A DNA stretch of 64,000 nucleotides from Lepas anatifera (Eukaryota > Arthropoda > Thecostraca > Lepadidae), in NCBI GenBank assembly GCA_034440635.1, contig JAOTON010001680.1:434001-498000 (forward strand), read 5' to 3'. Below, piece by piece: positions 34,278 to 44,770 of the stretch. Each line of letters starts with the position of its first letter. The stretch's first letter is position 1. The translations under genes and the position numbers were made by a program. Below the pieces are notes generated by a model. That model was given only the letters and a program-made list of their open reading frames with translations. It was not told the origin of the DNA and did not search any database.

Positions 34278-35023
34278 ATCAGGCAGCGATGGAGGCGGAA
34301 CCAACGGCCCTTTTGCCCGACTGTTACGACAACAACGGCGCGCTGCCTGCCAAACGCGCATCGGACTGCGATACTGGCGGACGGCCCGCCAAGGAGGCGA
34401 CAAACAACCACAGCCTGCGCACCAAGGAAGCGACAGACAACCACGGCCTGCCCACCAAGGAAGCGTCAGACAACCACGGCCTGCCCACCAAGGAAGCGAC
34501 AGACAACCACAGCCTGCCCGCCAAGGAAGCGTCAGACAACCACGGCCTGCCCGCCAAGGAAGCGACAGACAACCACAGCCTGCCCGCCAAGGAAGCGTCA
34601 GACAACCACGGCCTGCCCACCAAGGAAGCGTCAGACAACCACGGCCTGCCCACCAAGGAAGCGACAGACAACCACGGCCTGCCCACCAAGGAAGCGACAG
34701 ACAACCACGGCCTGCCCACCAAGGAAGCGACAGACAACCACGGCCTGCCCGCCAAGGAAGCGACAGACAACCACGGCCTGCCCGCCAAGGAAGCGTCAGA
34801 CAACCACGACGGTCTAACCGGAAGACAGCTCTCCCGCCAGGTAGGGGTATGGACGAGCTGGAACGCTTCGTTTTCGTGGCTTACTCCCCCTCCCCCCGCC
34901 TTTGCTGCCCTCTAGAATGTTCTTCTCACCAGCAGCACGTTTTTGTTGTTACTACATATCCCTCCTTCCAGTGATAACACTGCAAAAAGTGAACTACAGA
35001 CAATACCTCGGCGTAGGGCGTAG
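34278..35023 (+). CDS. Candidate gene built on a 33-bp (11-residue) tandem repeat
   Basis: A pyrimidine-rich acceptor (CATCTTTTTGTTAG) ends at 34277. The repeat array then occupies 34389-34811, and a 75-nt segment at 34841-34915 looks like an intron (GTAGGG, then a CT-rich tract, then TCTAG). Reading A: ATG 34289, 11-residue units AKEATDNHGLP/TKEASDNHGLP, splice at 34840/34916, 35 more codons, stop TAG 35021-35023; 219 aa, phase-consistent. Reading B: the frame starting at 34278, without ATG, gives repeats of PRKRQTTTACP and stops at 34817. In B every difference among the eleven full units is synonymous. Which frame, if either, is translated is unknown, and I recognise no family. It could also be a plain minisatellite. 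Confidence 0.33.
34389..34811 (+). repeat. 33-bp tandem repeat, about 13 units
   Basis: The unit is CCAAGGAAGCGACAGACAAC followed by CACGGCCTGCCC and one more base. Eleven inner units differ only at three positions (CGA/CGT, ACG/ACA, CCA/CCG in one frame). The first unit has extra differences and the last runs into unique sequence. Three reading frames stay open through it because the unit is a multiple of three. Confidence 0.95.
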
Positions 35024-35390
35024 GTGTATCTCTGTCATGATCTTTGCACCACATCAAACGACCAGTTTATATAAAAAGGCACACGTTTTGCGCTTTCATG
35101 TCTTAATCATAGCGAACATTGGGCCTGTACTCGACTCTTGGGCTTGAGTTTTGCCATATGGGGCTGAAACTTTTAATCATTTTCTGAAATGTGCGTGACC
35201 AAGCTGGCTGTATTTCCTAAGTTAGTCTCACCATATCTGTTTACACAAATTGCACCGTTGTGTTCGCACTTATTTTTATCATAATTATGGTATCTTCTAT
35301 ACGTCACTTAGGGAAAGACGGATAAAACTTTCACCGCCCAAACCTACCTGGTTTAAGGAGAACGTATTTGATAGGTCATCTGTGCGAACT
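35024..35390. other. Intergenic, nothing recognised
   Basis: AT-rich sequence with no coding or RNA signal. Confidence 0.45.
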
Positions 35391-35654
35391 GACCCGGTAG
35401 CTCAGCTGGTAGAGCGTTGGGCTCCGGATCGCTGCTCAGGAGCCTGCAATGGCAGTGCGCGTGCAGGCTTGTGATGTATTCCCTTGAGACGTTCCGGCAC
35501 TCAATGGTTTACCCGACGAAGATCGGCTGGCAACTGACTGATGAGAGGGTGACCTGAGCGGGGCGGCCGTCCCTATGCTTTGTGGGACGTTAAACTTTGG
35601 CCTTTAAATTAACCTTTCAGTGTGGGAGTTGCTCGTTCGAGTGGTGGGGTCGGG
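35391..35654 (+). mobile_element. tRNA-derived SINE with a split tRNA-like head
   Basis: GACCCGGTAGCTCAGCTGGT at 35391 is a textbook tRNA 5' half with a perfect A-box. The expected 3' half does not follow. Instead there are about 190 bp ending in GGGACGTTAAACTTTGG, and only then GTTCGAGTGGTGGGGTC (35633-35649), whose last bases can pair with GACCC. It may be a SINE body inserted into a tRNA-like head, or a rearranged SINE. Not a functional tRNA. Confidence 0.6.
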
Positions 35655-35821
35655 GCCTCTTTGACAAGTTCATTGATGACTCTAGTTAGGCTCCGACTCC
35701 AAAATCCGATCGTGCAACAGCTTGCAATTTTTATAAAAACTGTGTCCATGCGGAATTAGCTTATTTTTCCTCATCAGGTATTGTGGCAAAATACATTCAA
35801 GTGTGTCATTATTTTGGAGAT

Positions 35822-35899
35822 TAGATCCACTTAGCCACAGGCTCCTCCGGAACCTGAACCCGGGAGCAGCGACTCCTGAGACTTTGATGCTGTCCACTA
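35822..35899 (-). repeat. tRNA-like remnant
   Basis: The minus strand reads GATGAGTGGCTTAGTGGACA and CCCGGGTTCAGGTTCC, resembling a tRNA A-box and B-box about 50 bases apart with a Leu/Ser-like layout. Arms do not pair well, so it is a pseudogene or SINE head. Confidence 0.45.
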
Positions 35900-36108
35900 A
35901 GCCACTCATCCTCATTTAAACGAAATAGGTAAAGGCCGATGCACACCAAAAGGAGAATATGTGACCGAAACTGCCAATACTTTTGTTCCGAAACAAATTT
36001 GACTCGTACGTTTGTGGCGTAGGCCGGTGAAGATCTTGACATGTTCCTCTGGAATCAGCAACGAGTGGATGGGCCTCCAGAAGAGCGCTGAGGTCCACGG
36101 GATGTTAA

Positions 36109-36917
36109 CACGCGCATTGACGGGGGCGGGTACCCGCCCCCTCGGGTTTTTCGGAGACGTAGAAAACGGCGGCGCGTAGGCCGCCGTACTTGGTATACCT
36201 TTTCCTCATCATTTTTACAACTTCTGTGAAATTTTAGGTTAGATCATCTCAGGTCAGGTCACCAGTACAGGTCAAGTGACCCAACCTCAAAAAAGTTTAA
36301 GATAGCATACGTCGGAGCAGGATGAACTTATCCGATTGAAACTCATATCACATAATGGCCCCACCGAGTTCTCTAAAATATGTTCCGGTATTTTTGATAT
36401 CGATGACCTAAGGTCAGGTACGACGCATGACCTCTCCATTGGAAATACATTGGAAAATGGTTTTTACGGAATAACTCAGTAACGGATGGTGATAGAGCAT
36501 TTATTTTAGATGCATTAGACTCGTCTGGGCTTTGCAGTTCTAATGATATGCATTTTATATAATTTGACCCTGACCTGACCTCAGGTCAGGTCAAATCCTT
36601 GATTTGACCTAGCAAGGTCAAATTATATATCATTCGATTCGGCTTGCTAAGAGGATTCTATAGTTCAAGTTGTTTTGCTCTATCTTTACTTGTTCAGATG
36701 TAATGCCCGAAAAACTGAATTTTATATGTTATCCCTATGATGGGCATGTTTTGACCTCTCGTGACCTTAAATGTGACCTGACAAAAAATGGTTCAATGTT
36801 TTCGATGGAGAAGTGGATGGGCAGCCCACGCCGTTTACCGTTTTTCGCACCTACCGTGTTCTCAGATCTTAGGGGCGGTACCCCCCCGTCAATGCGAGTG
36901 GCTCGCCCCTTCTGGTG
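36109..36917 (+). mobile_element. TTAA-flanked element with AGGTCA-rich interior, shorter copy
   Basis: TTAA at 36105-36108 and 36918-36921. The left end is CACGCGCATTGACGGGGGCG; the right end has CCCCCCGTCAATGCGAG followed by about 20 extra bases. It matches 16174-17779 almost throughout but lacks about 770 bp of its middle. By my count about 15 AGGTCA/TGACCT hexamers fall in 809 bp, where chance predicts fewer than one. No open frame of note. Confidence 0.8.
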
Positions 36918-36924
36918 TTAACTG

Positions 36925-37750
36925 TACTTCTTATTTAATACCCGCAGTGGAGAGGTGTCTGGCGTCAACGTGCAGTGAATAGGGTCCTAAAGTGCCCCCT
37001 GAAATCCTGGAAACCGAGAGGGTTAGAAAAACGTATTTTGAGGGTTGTATGGGGTCGATTATGATCTACATAATGGTGAACTTTCATTGACCTAGGTCAT
37101 TATATTCTATGTCAAACGAGGTCGTAAAGGTCAAATATTGGCCGTGCTGGAGACCTATTTAGAAATGCCGTGACTATGCGAAATAAACGGGAATACACCA
37201 AAAGCAGACTGAGGTCATAGAGGGAAGGTCCCACACAATGTTCTCTGAAATTTTGAGGTCAGGATCATCGAGGCTAATGACCTATAACGTAGCAATATGT
37301 AATATTCCCAATAATGTACAATATAACTGGTGCTATAGCAGCCTTTGGGCAGGAAATGAGGGGCTGACCTTGAAAAGAGGCATTTGATCTTGACTTTGAT
37401 ATTGACTAGCCTTAACTATGAAGTCATGGCATAAAAAGCGTCGTACTGAATAGTTTCATCTGACCGGAAAACTGGGGTAAACTACCTTGCCCTGTGGCCT
37501 TTGACCGCGAACTTCATATTGGTTGACCTCGACGTATAACCTAATCATATAACGTTATTAGGTCACCACTTGGTCTACAGTGCAGGTGAACTGGTACGAC
37601 CACGCGAATGCGACGGTCTCAACACATAGGTCTGACTCTAAAAGCCTATAAGCCAAAAATGTAGAAAAATTTCCAAAATTCTTTCAGCCATCGGCACGCT
37701 CATGAATTGTCTCAAATGTGGCCAAGTAGGGTTTTCCAGCGACGAACGAC
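36925..37750. repeat. AGGTCA-rich repeat of a related kind, borders unclear
   Basis: Many GGTCA/TGACC motifs (CATTGACCTAGGTCATTATA, GAGGTCAGGATCATCGAGG, TTGGTTGACCTCGACG, TTAGGTCACCACTTGG) sit in otherwise AT-rich DNA, in the style of the neighbouring TTAA element. No terminal repeats were found. Confidence 0.5.
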
Positions 37751-38129
37751 GAACGGTTCTCCGGCCACCTCAGAAAAGTAGGTGGGGGGGGGCACTTCAG
37801 GATATCCTTCCACTGTGAGTGTTAAACGAATCAACCACTAAATAACAAACCCAGCAAAAAGGCCTAAAGCTGCAGACTGGCATTCACGCTGGTTCCGTAT
37901 GCATATATGTAAATATGTGTCCTTATCATGACGCGGAATGCTTATCACTTATGTAATAAACATCTCTCATCAGGAAACACGCTTCACGCCTGCGTTTCAG
38001 TCACCGTTTTTCTGTTTATGCGTCTTCAGCCTCCGTTCAACTAACGCGACAACAGCGTGACGCTCCATAACTGATTCTCAGCTCACAGGCGTGTTGTTGG
38101 GCGTGATATCATTGATTCTAGTTTGATTC
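37751..38129. promoter_or_regulatory. Upstream region of the sugar transporter gene, promoter not resolved
   Basis: About 380 bp precede the candidate first coding exon. No clear TATA box or initiator could be fixed; the region is plain mixed sequence with a few CpGs (about 37985-38075). Confidence 0.25.
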
Positions 38130-41100
38130 ATGCCGATGGTTAATTCTGGTCGCAGTGGCACTTCCGAAGACCGATGTACCTGGGATGTAAGATATGTCTT
38201 CGGGCGATCACTTAGCTGGCAGAGCAAAAAAAAACATGAACGCATAAGTGAAGATTAAATTACGTTAGAATTACTAGCTTACTTTAACCATTTAATGCCG
38301 CGTAAGTCTTTATCCTGTAGCAATAAAATGACGTGGCTAACCATCCTCAGTAAGTGTACTTGTTTTTAACACCACTCACAAAATTTCGCGTCAGTTTCTA
38401 TATCGTAGCGCATGCAAACCAAAATGAAACTTTTCCTGCGCAGTTATCATATAGGCCATCATAGCGCCTAGGAAACTCAGCACAGGTTTTTGGGAGAGCT
38501 ACAGGCCAGTTAAATGTCTGACAGGCGAAATGATGTGTCATGGCCATGGTGTTTTGGCACGTAACTAGATCTTCACACACAGATGATATGGACGAACCAA
38601 AGAAGAAAACAAGTTGACGGCTTTTAAACATAGTGAATCATATAGCAAGCAGTAATATCATCATTAATTGGTTTTGGCGCGCCGACAACAAAGGTCTTGG
38701 GCAAGCAGTAATAAATTATTTTTTTCAGACAAACAATTGCTCTGAATACAATATCAGCATTTACCCATGCTTACTCTATTGTAACCCGGAAATTGTCTGC
38801 TACCTCTCTTGGTTGACAGGTGTTTTTGGGAGTGGTGGTATCACTAGCCACAGCATCGACGGGCGCCCACGGGAGTCTGCCGGCGGTAGTGCTGCCCACC
38901 CTCCTCTCCAACTCCTCAGACATCCAGCTCACTGTCTTCCAGGGAACGTGGTTCGGTGAGTGACTGCAGAATGTCACGCTCATGGCCTCAAGGGACACTA
39001 TGTCGGAAAATCATGCTGCAACCTGTAGGTTTATGTGCCACGTTCAGGGGCGTCTGTGCTGAATTGGCAGAATTTCAGATATGTTAAGGACAATGCTACT
39101 GGTATCGGAGTCTAGACGCTATCATTGAAATGAAACAAAGAGGAAATTACTTTTTCTTTGGTGCTCACGCGGATCCGGGTGCATTTCTACATTTTCCTTT
39201 CAACAAAGACGACCATTTTACGGAGAATGCGGAGCCCGCAGTGTCCAGGTATCGGGAAGGTACTGATAGTTCCATTAATGTCCACAAGTGGCAGTAGCGT
39301 CGGGCGTGAAACGTCAAGTTGTGATGGTGTATCGTCCTGTTCGAGATCTGATGACGTTTCTGGCACGATTTAATACAATCAGGAAAATCTTTATGTAGCG
39401 ACGAGCCCTCGGACCTGAAAGAGGGCTCCTAGTTTCTCTATGTTTGTACGACTACTTGAATTAGAGAACAGTATGCAAAAAGCTTGCAGATATATCGAAT
39501 CTAAAATAATTAATCTTCCTAGGTAGTCAGTGCCACTTTTTCTTTCAATAGAAAAGGAAAACCCTGCAGGTTGCTTAGACACTATGGCCTTGGGAATGAT
39601 TCAGATAAAATCCTAGCGTGCAAAAGTTATGGGGTCGCCGTGTGCATACCTACAGTCTGCTCCAAGCAAAACTTATCCAAAATGACAACCAGTTTGTATT
39701 TGGAGGAATACCAATAAAAATAATTTGTACATGCCACAAGCTGATTTAAATGACTTGCACATTAAATCTGTGCAAAGCAAGCATCTCTGCTGGCTACACA
39801 TGACAGCATCATAATCATGAGATAAGTAAGATCAACTGACACGCGTTCTAACTGGACCTCTTCCTCAGCGAGTATGCACGCGCTGGCCGGTATCCTGGGC
39901 TCGGCCGTCGGCGGCCTGTGTGTCCACCACCTGGGACCTCGTCGTGTGCTGCTGCTGCAGCTCTTTCCCTGCACTGTCGGCTGGCTGCTGATGGCGCTGG
40001 CCCAGAACTTCGCCATGCTGATTGTGGGCCGGTGCCTGGTCGGGGCGACCAGCGGTCTCTCCCTCAGCGCGTCCCAGGTCAGCACGGCTGGGTCTTAGAC
40101 TATGTTCCGGCCAAGAGAGCTCCAACTCAGTCCGATTGATATCCTGGAATCACCAATTGGTTGGATTGGACTAGTTGTGGATCCAGGACTCCGTTTTGGG
40201 GGCGGCAAATAGTGGGCTCCAGCCTTCCTCGCCTAACACTAGCGTGCTAATGAAATCAGAGCAGTCATCAACTTATCTATTAATTACTGCTGTCTGCGAA
40301 TCGACGTTGTATGAATACAGCACTGAGGTGAGTGCAGACCTCTGACCTGCAAACCACCATTCCAGGTTTATCTGGCCGAGTGTTCTTCGCCTCAGATCAG
40401 GGGCCGCATCGTCTGCATTAACGGCATGCTCGTCGGCATGGGCTCCGTCATGACTTTTGTGCTGGGCGCCCTTGTGCCTTGGCGCTGGGTCGCAGCCGCA
40501 CCCATATTAGCATTGCAGGTGAGATACAAATTCAGAAAAATTTTTCCCCTATTCTCATATCCACGTTTCGCGGCCTGTGATTTTTTGCAGCAAATACGGC
40601 TTTCAGCAGATACGTTCCACCTTGTAACGTTTCTATAACTCCTTCAGTCTTGCAAAGCAGCACGGAAGAAGTCTTCCTCCGTAAAAGAACTGGTATGGGT
40701 TTATCAAAGAAACGAGTAAAAAACAGAATCCAGTCCATTGGAATGTGTTTGTTTAAACCTGTATTAGGCAATCAAAGGCCTCAACGTTAACGTTAGCATA
40801 TGGTAGTTGTGCAGCTTTTTCATTGTCTCAGCGCCCCTTAATTACATTTTCCCCTCCATTGTAGTAGTAATGTTGTATTGACGCGACTTAATTTCATTCT
40901 GTCGGGGACCATGGTCTCAGTTCAATCTAAAAAAAATACCGAGTGGTCCATTTGGTAGTTTTTGATCGGCTTTAATTTGCGGAGAAAGTGCCGCAAAACA
41001 AAAAGAGCAAACAAATTCAAGCCTAGAGGAAAAAACTACCCTCTATGAGAAAGCTTATAGTCACCACATTACTACTGAGTCTCAAAGCTGCTGCCAGGAT

Positions 41101-43029
41101 CTTGTGAAAGGTCAAGGGCCAGGCGCGAGGAGGGTCAAAGCTTTAATGCGACCTATCAATACAATCAACATGCTGATGTCACAAGGGGCAGAGCTGCGTC
41201 AATGAAAATGTAACATTCAAATGTCTGTCCAGCTCTCCATACGCTTACCTGAGCCCGGATTCTTCGGAAAATTTCAGTAGAAAACGAACGTGCAAAACTA
41301 TAAAGAAATACTATACTTCCCTCTGTCGCAGGTTCCGGGCTTGTTAGGAATGTTGTTACTCCCAGAATCACCTTACTGGCTGATGGGAAGGAAAAGAAAC
41401 GAGCATGCTCGAAGGAGTCTCAAAATGCTACGCAACGGAAATGAACAGGTGAGTAACGCCTTTTGTCTGTGTAGTTTATCAGTGGGTTTGCTAAATCGAG
41501 GATTAGAAATCCTGAGTTTTCAGATGTATGATATTTTTATTGTTTATTCTATGCACCAATAAAACATACAAATTTGCGTGGACGGCCTTCTTCCTCGGCG
41601 GCTGGGATTCATTTGGTATTATGTGACATCTTATATGATTTTTCCTTGCGCACTACTAACGTGTAACTTCCTGGGTTTTATACGTTTACTGGTTTGGTTC
41701 TTAGAATGATTAATAAAAGTCAAGAGCAGAAAAAACCTTTCCATATTTAAAGACGCATCGTTGGACATACGTAGGCGTTCCGAGTCCGCCCTATGTTATC
41801 TGTCCCTTGCCTTACAATTTAAGTATTTTGTAACACTCTTTACAATTTTTTACGTTTAATTGGTTTCAAATGTGAAGTAAAACAACTGTGTTCTTCCCTG
41901 AAACTGAACCCTTTCAGTCGCGTTTCTAACAATTGCAAAAAAATGTTGAAGTAAAGTGGCTAATTCTAATTTAAGCGAGCGCTCTGCCCGACCGTATCTA
42001 ACATAGGACATGTATTCTGAATTCACTGAGTATTCTACAGCGCAAAATGTTACAAACAGTCAATACTTATATCAGCAGCTCTCTTACTAGACCCTCACTC
42101 AAGTCACAGGTGACCAGCCTGGGCAAAAGTCCGACAGCCGCTCAGCAAATGGTGTTACAAGGACTGTGTCTCCTTTAAAACCCCCCGTGCACGCTTAGTA
42201 ATCTACTTTCCCTCAACTTTCTCTTCCATAGGTGGTACACAAGGACCTGGAAATCATCGAGGACGCCTGCAAGTCTCGTCACAAGGCGCTGACGTGGCGC
42301 GAGTTGGGCCGCGAGCTGCAAAAGCCCGCCGTGCTGGCTCCCTTCCTCACCCTCGAGGCGCTCTTCGTACTTCGCATCATAACGGGTCTGGCATGCATCG
42401 TCACCTACGCCATCATGATCTTCGAGGACGCGGGATCAGCTTTGGGGCCGTACGAGTCAGCCATCGTGATGTCCTCCTTGAGGCTTTTCAACTCCATGTG
42501 CTGCGTGCTATACATCAGCGACAACTTTGGCAGGAGGACCCTGCTCCTCTTCAGCGGGGTAGGATGTTCAACCCTGGGTGCAGCTTTTTCCGCGTTTCTG
42601 ATTCTACGCGACCAGTATCCTTCCTGGACAGTGTGGGAACACATCAGCTGGCTGCCTCTTCCGCTGATCCTGCTGTGGTTGATAGCCTTTGACGTCGGGT
42701 TCGCGCGCACTGGATGGGTGGTTCACGCAGAGCTGCTTCCCAACCGTGTGCGCTCCGCTCTATCCGGCGTCGGCATTTGCACTCACTATATTTCCAGTTT
42801 CCTTTCCGTATTTACATTTCCCTTTATCCGGGACGCCTGTACGTTGGGAGGTGCGTTTGGTGTATACACAGGCTTCAGTGTGCTGTGCCTGTTGCTGGTG
42901 GTATTCTTTATTCCAGAGACTAGGAACCAACGCCTGGAAACCATAGAAGCCTTCTATGTTAAACGATTTGGGAAGCAAGTCACCTCAGATAGTGCAAGTG
43001 ATGCTCAGGTTACATCCAAAATAGTGTGA
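38130..43029 (+). CDS. MFS sugar transporter, Tret1-like, six coding exons
   Basis: Exons: 38130-38186, 38820-38955, 39869-40077, 40366-40518, 41332-41448 and 42232-43029 (stop TGA). Each is bounded by AG and GT, and all phases agree, giving 489 residues, normal for sugar porters. Visible: TM1 FLGVVVSLATAS; TM2-3 loop LGPRRVLLL (the G-R-R signature); VYLAECSSPQIRGR after TM4 (cf. Y.AE..P...RG); PESPYWLMGR (cf. PESPRWL) before the central loop; LQKPAVLAPFL opening the second half; NFGRRTLLL between TM8 and TM9; ELLPNRVRSA; and PETRNQRLETIE at the C terminus. The family moves trehalose or hexoses across the plasma membrane by facilitated diffusion. The usual QQ.SG of TM7 is replaced by RIITG, so specificity may differ. 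The last five exons are secure; the first (19 codons, donor GTAAGA) is inferred from phase and context. Confidence 0.9.
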
Positions 43030-43445
43030 TTATGAGGCGTACGAAAAGTGTTATTTTATAGTTTGTAATAGTCACTGAGCTGTTTTGAGCCTCGATCTAT
43101 GTGTGCGTACTGAGTAAATGTTCCTATTTACATTCAACTACCTATAATGTTTACTGCTAGTGTATTTTGTGTGATAGGATACTATGTTTTGAACAGGATA
43201 CTTGTAGCCGTCTACTTATGCCGAGACGCTTTATAATTTCCGACATATCTGAACATGTGTTAACGTGTCTATGATGTTTGTTTGAACATTAAGGTGTTGT
43301 TCACCCAAAGCACAACTATTTGTCAGGAAAATATCAGGCAGGTGAAGGCATTCCAGGAAATATATGAAAACCTTCTTGCACTGATTTAACATTGATCGCC
43401 CTTCAGAAAACGCATGAAGAAAATACATTGCTTCCCTAGGGCTGC
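43030..43445. other. 3' flank of the sugar transporter gene
   Basis: Probably 3' untranslated and flanking sequence. No AATAAA was found in the first 200 bases. No other gene seen. Confidence 0.4.
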
Positions 43446-44310
43446 CCATTTTACTTGCATCCGCAGGTTTCCAAAATATTCCACCAGATTCCCATTATTT
43501 GGCCTAAATGATACTCAGAGCTGGTTTTGTTTTCTTCGAGACTCAACAACTGACCATGCGCAGCGAGGTTGAAAATATCTCCTATATTGCACTAATACCC
43601 CAATCTATACCATGAAACATAAGCTATTAAATATGTCTAGCAAAAAGACTACTGGTTATATTCACACACCTCATTTATTGCGCTTCATTGAGTACGAATG
43701 CGACAAGAAGCTTTACGTGTAGCACAGTACGAAGTCACAATCATTCACAAGAGGCATTGATGATTCTCCCTTCACAATACCTCCCTGCCGCCGACGCCAC
43801 TGGCTCCGCCGGTCTAGATTCTCAGTTTAGACCTCAAGTGTTTAATATGGTGCAAACCTTTAAACTTCAACTACCAACAGTTTTTGTTTGTCAATGTCTT
43901 CTTTGTGAAGTTGGCATATACCTTCCAGAACATCTCCATACCCTGCAGCAGTTTTATTCTTCTGAGCCTGTCTTTCCACGGAAGATTATTGCTGCACTTT
44001 GTGATGGTGCAGCAGCACCTCTCGGTCAGGTCGTTGGTCACTTTGGCATTCCGCACAAACTCCTAAATTTCCTTGTTCTGGTGGTCCTCGCTCCACAGCT
44101 TGGAATCCCTCGCCAGTTACTTGTGGTCGACTCCCAAGGATGGCGAAAAGCATGAAGGACTTAGGATTGCACAGGTCGGCCAGTTCGGTCTTGGAGGTGA
44201 GCTTTTTGAAGCTGGGCGTCTCGAGGGAGTAGTGCTCAGAGCAAGTGTTGGGCAGGCACGGCTGATATACCGCCGAGCCAGCCAGCAGCCTCGCCCACAA
44301 CGCCATTTGC
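43446..44310 (-). repeat. Left arm of a large inverted duplication
   Basis: Read on the minus strand, this arm parallels 44311-44770 and then 46510-46655 read on the plus strand. Shared landmarks are ACCGAACTGGCCGACCTGTG, CGACCTGACCGAGAGGTGCT, GAAGGGAGAATCATCAATGC/CATTGATGATTCTCCCTTCA, GCGCAATAAATG and CTGCGCATGGTCAG. The arms meet at about 44310 and read outward. Protein-like frames include TNDLTERCCCTITKC, similar in style to an NDxAER-containing family of unknown function that I recall from arthropods and cnidarians, but without an intact ORF. Confidence 0.72.
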
Positions 44311-44770
44311 AGTACTCCCTAGAGAAGCTCACCTTCAAAACCGAACTGGCCGACCTGTGCGGCTCCAACTCATTCATGTTCTTCACCATCTTCAAAATCG
44401 ATCACACGTGGCTGGTGATGGATTCCAAACTCAGGGGCGAGGGCCAGCAGTACAAGGGAACGGAGGAGTCTGTGCGGAATGTCAGAGTGGCCAACGACCT
44501 GACCGAGAGGTGCTGCGGCACCATCACAAAGTGCATCAAGATTATTACTAGAGAAGACGTAGCGTCGGTGGCTTAGAGGTGCTGTGAAGGGAGAATCATC
44601 AATGCTTTTTGCGATTGACTGTGACTTGGTACTGTGTTACACGTGAAGCTTCATTCGTACTCTATGAAGCGCAATAAATGGGGGTGGCTATAAAATCGTT
44701 AGTCTTTTTGCTAAACATATTTGATAGTTCATAGGTTTCATGGTTTAGTTTGGAGCATTGCATATTGATG
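44311..44770 (+). repeat. Right arm of the inverted duplication, proximal part
   Basis: Starts at CAGTACTCCCTAGAGAAGCT and reads LTFKTELADLCGSNSFMFF, then VANDLTERCCGTITKCIKII, stopping at 44576; AATAAA lies at 44673-44678. Divergence from the left arm looks like roughly one base in five to ten, with indels, so the duplication is old. Confidence 0.7.

Noticed and set aside
34389..34811. CRISPR-like 33-bp repeats
   Set aside because: Units are directly contiguous without spacers and encode a periodic peptide.
35391..35470. Functional tRNA gene
   Set aside because: The anticodon stem does not pair and no T-arm follows at the normal distance.
36109..36917. Calling the AGGTCA clusters functional hormone response elements
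   Set aside because: They are shared by both repeat copies and may be structural parts of the element; sequence alone cannot show binding.
43446..44770. A host gene at the inverted duplication
   Set aside because: Neither arm keeps a full reading frame, and the frames shift between the arms.
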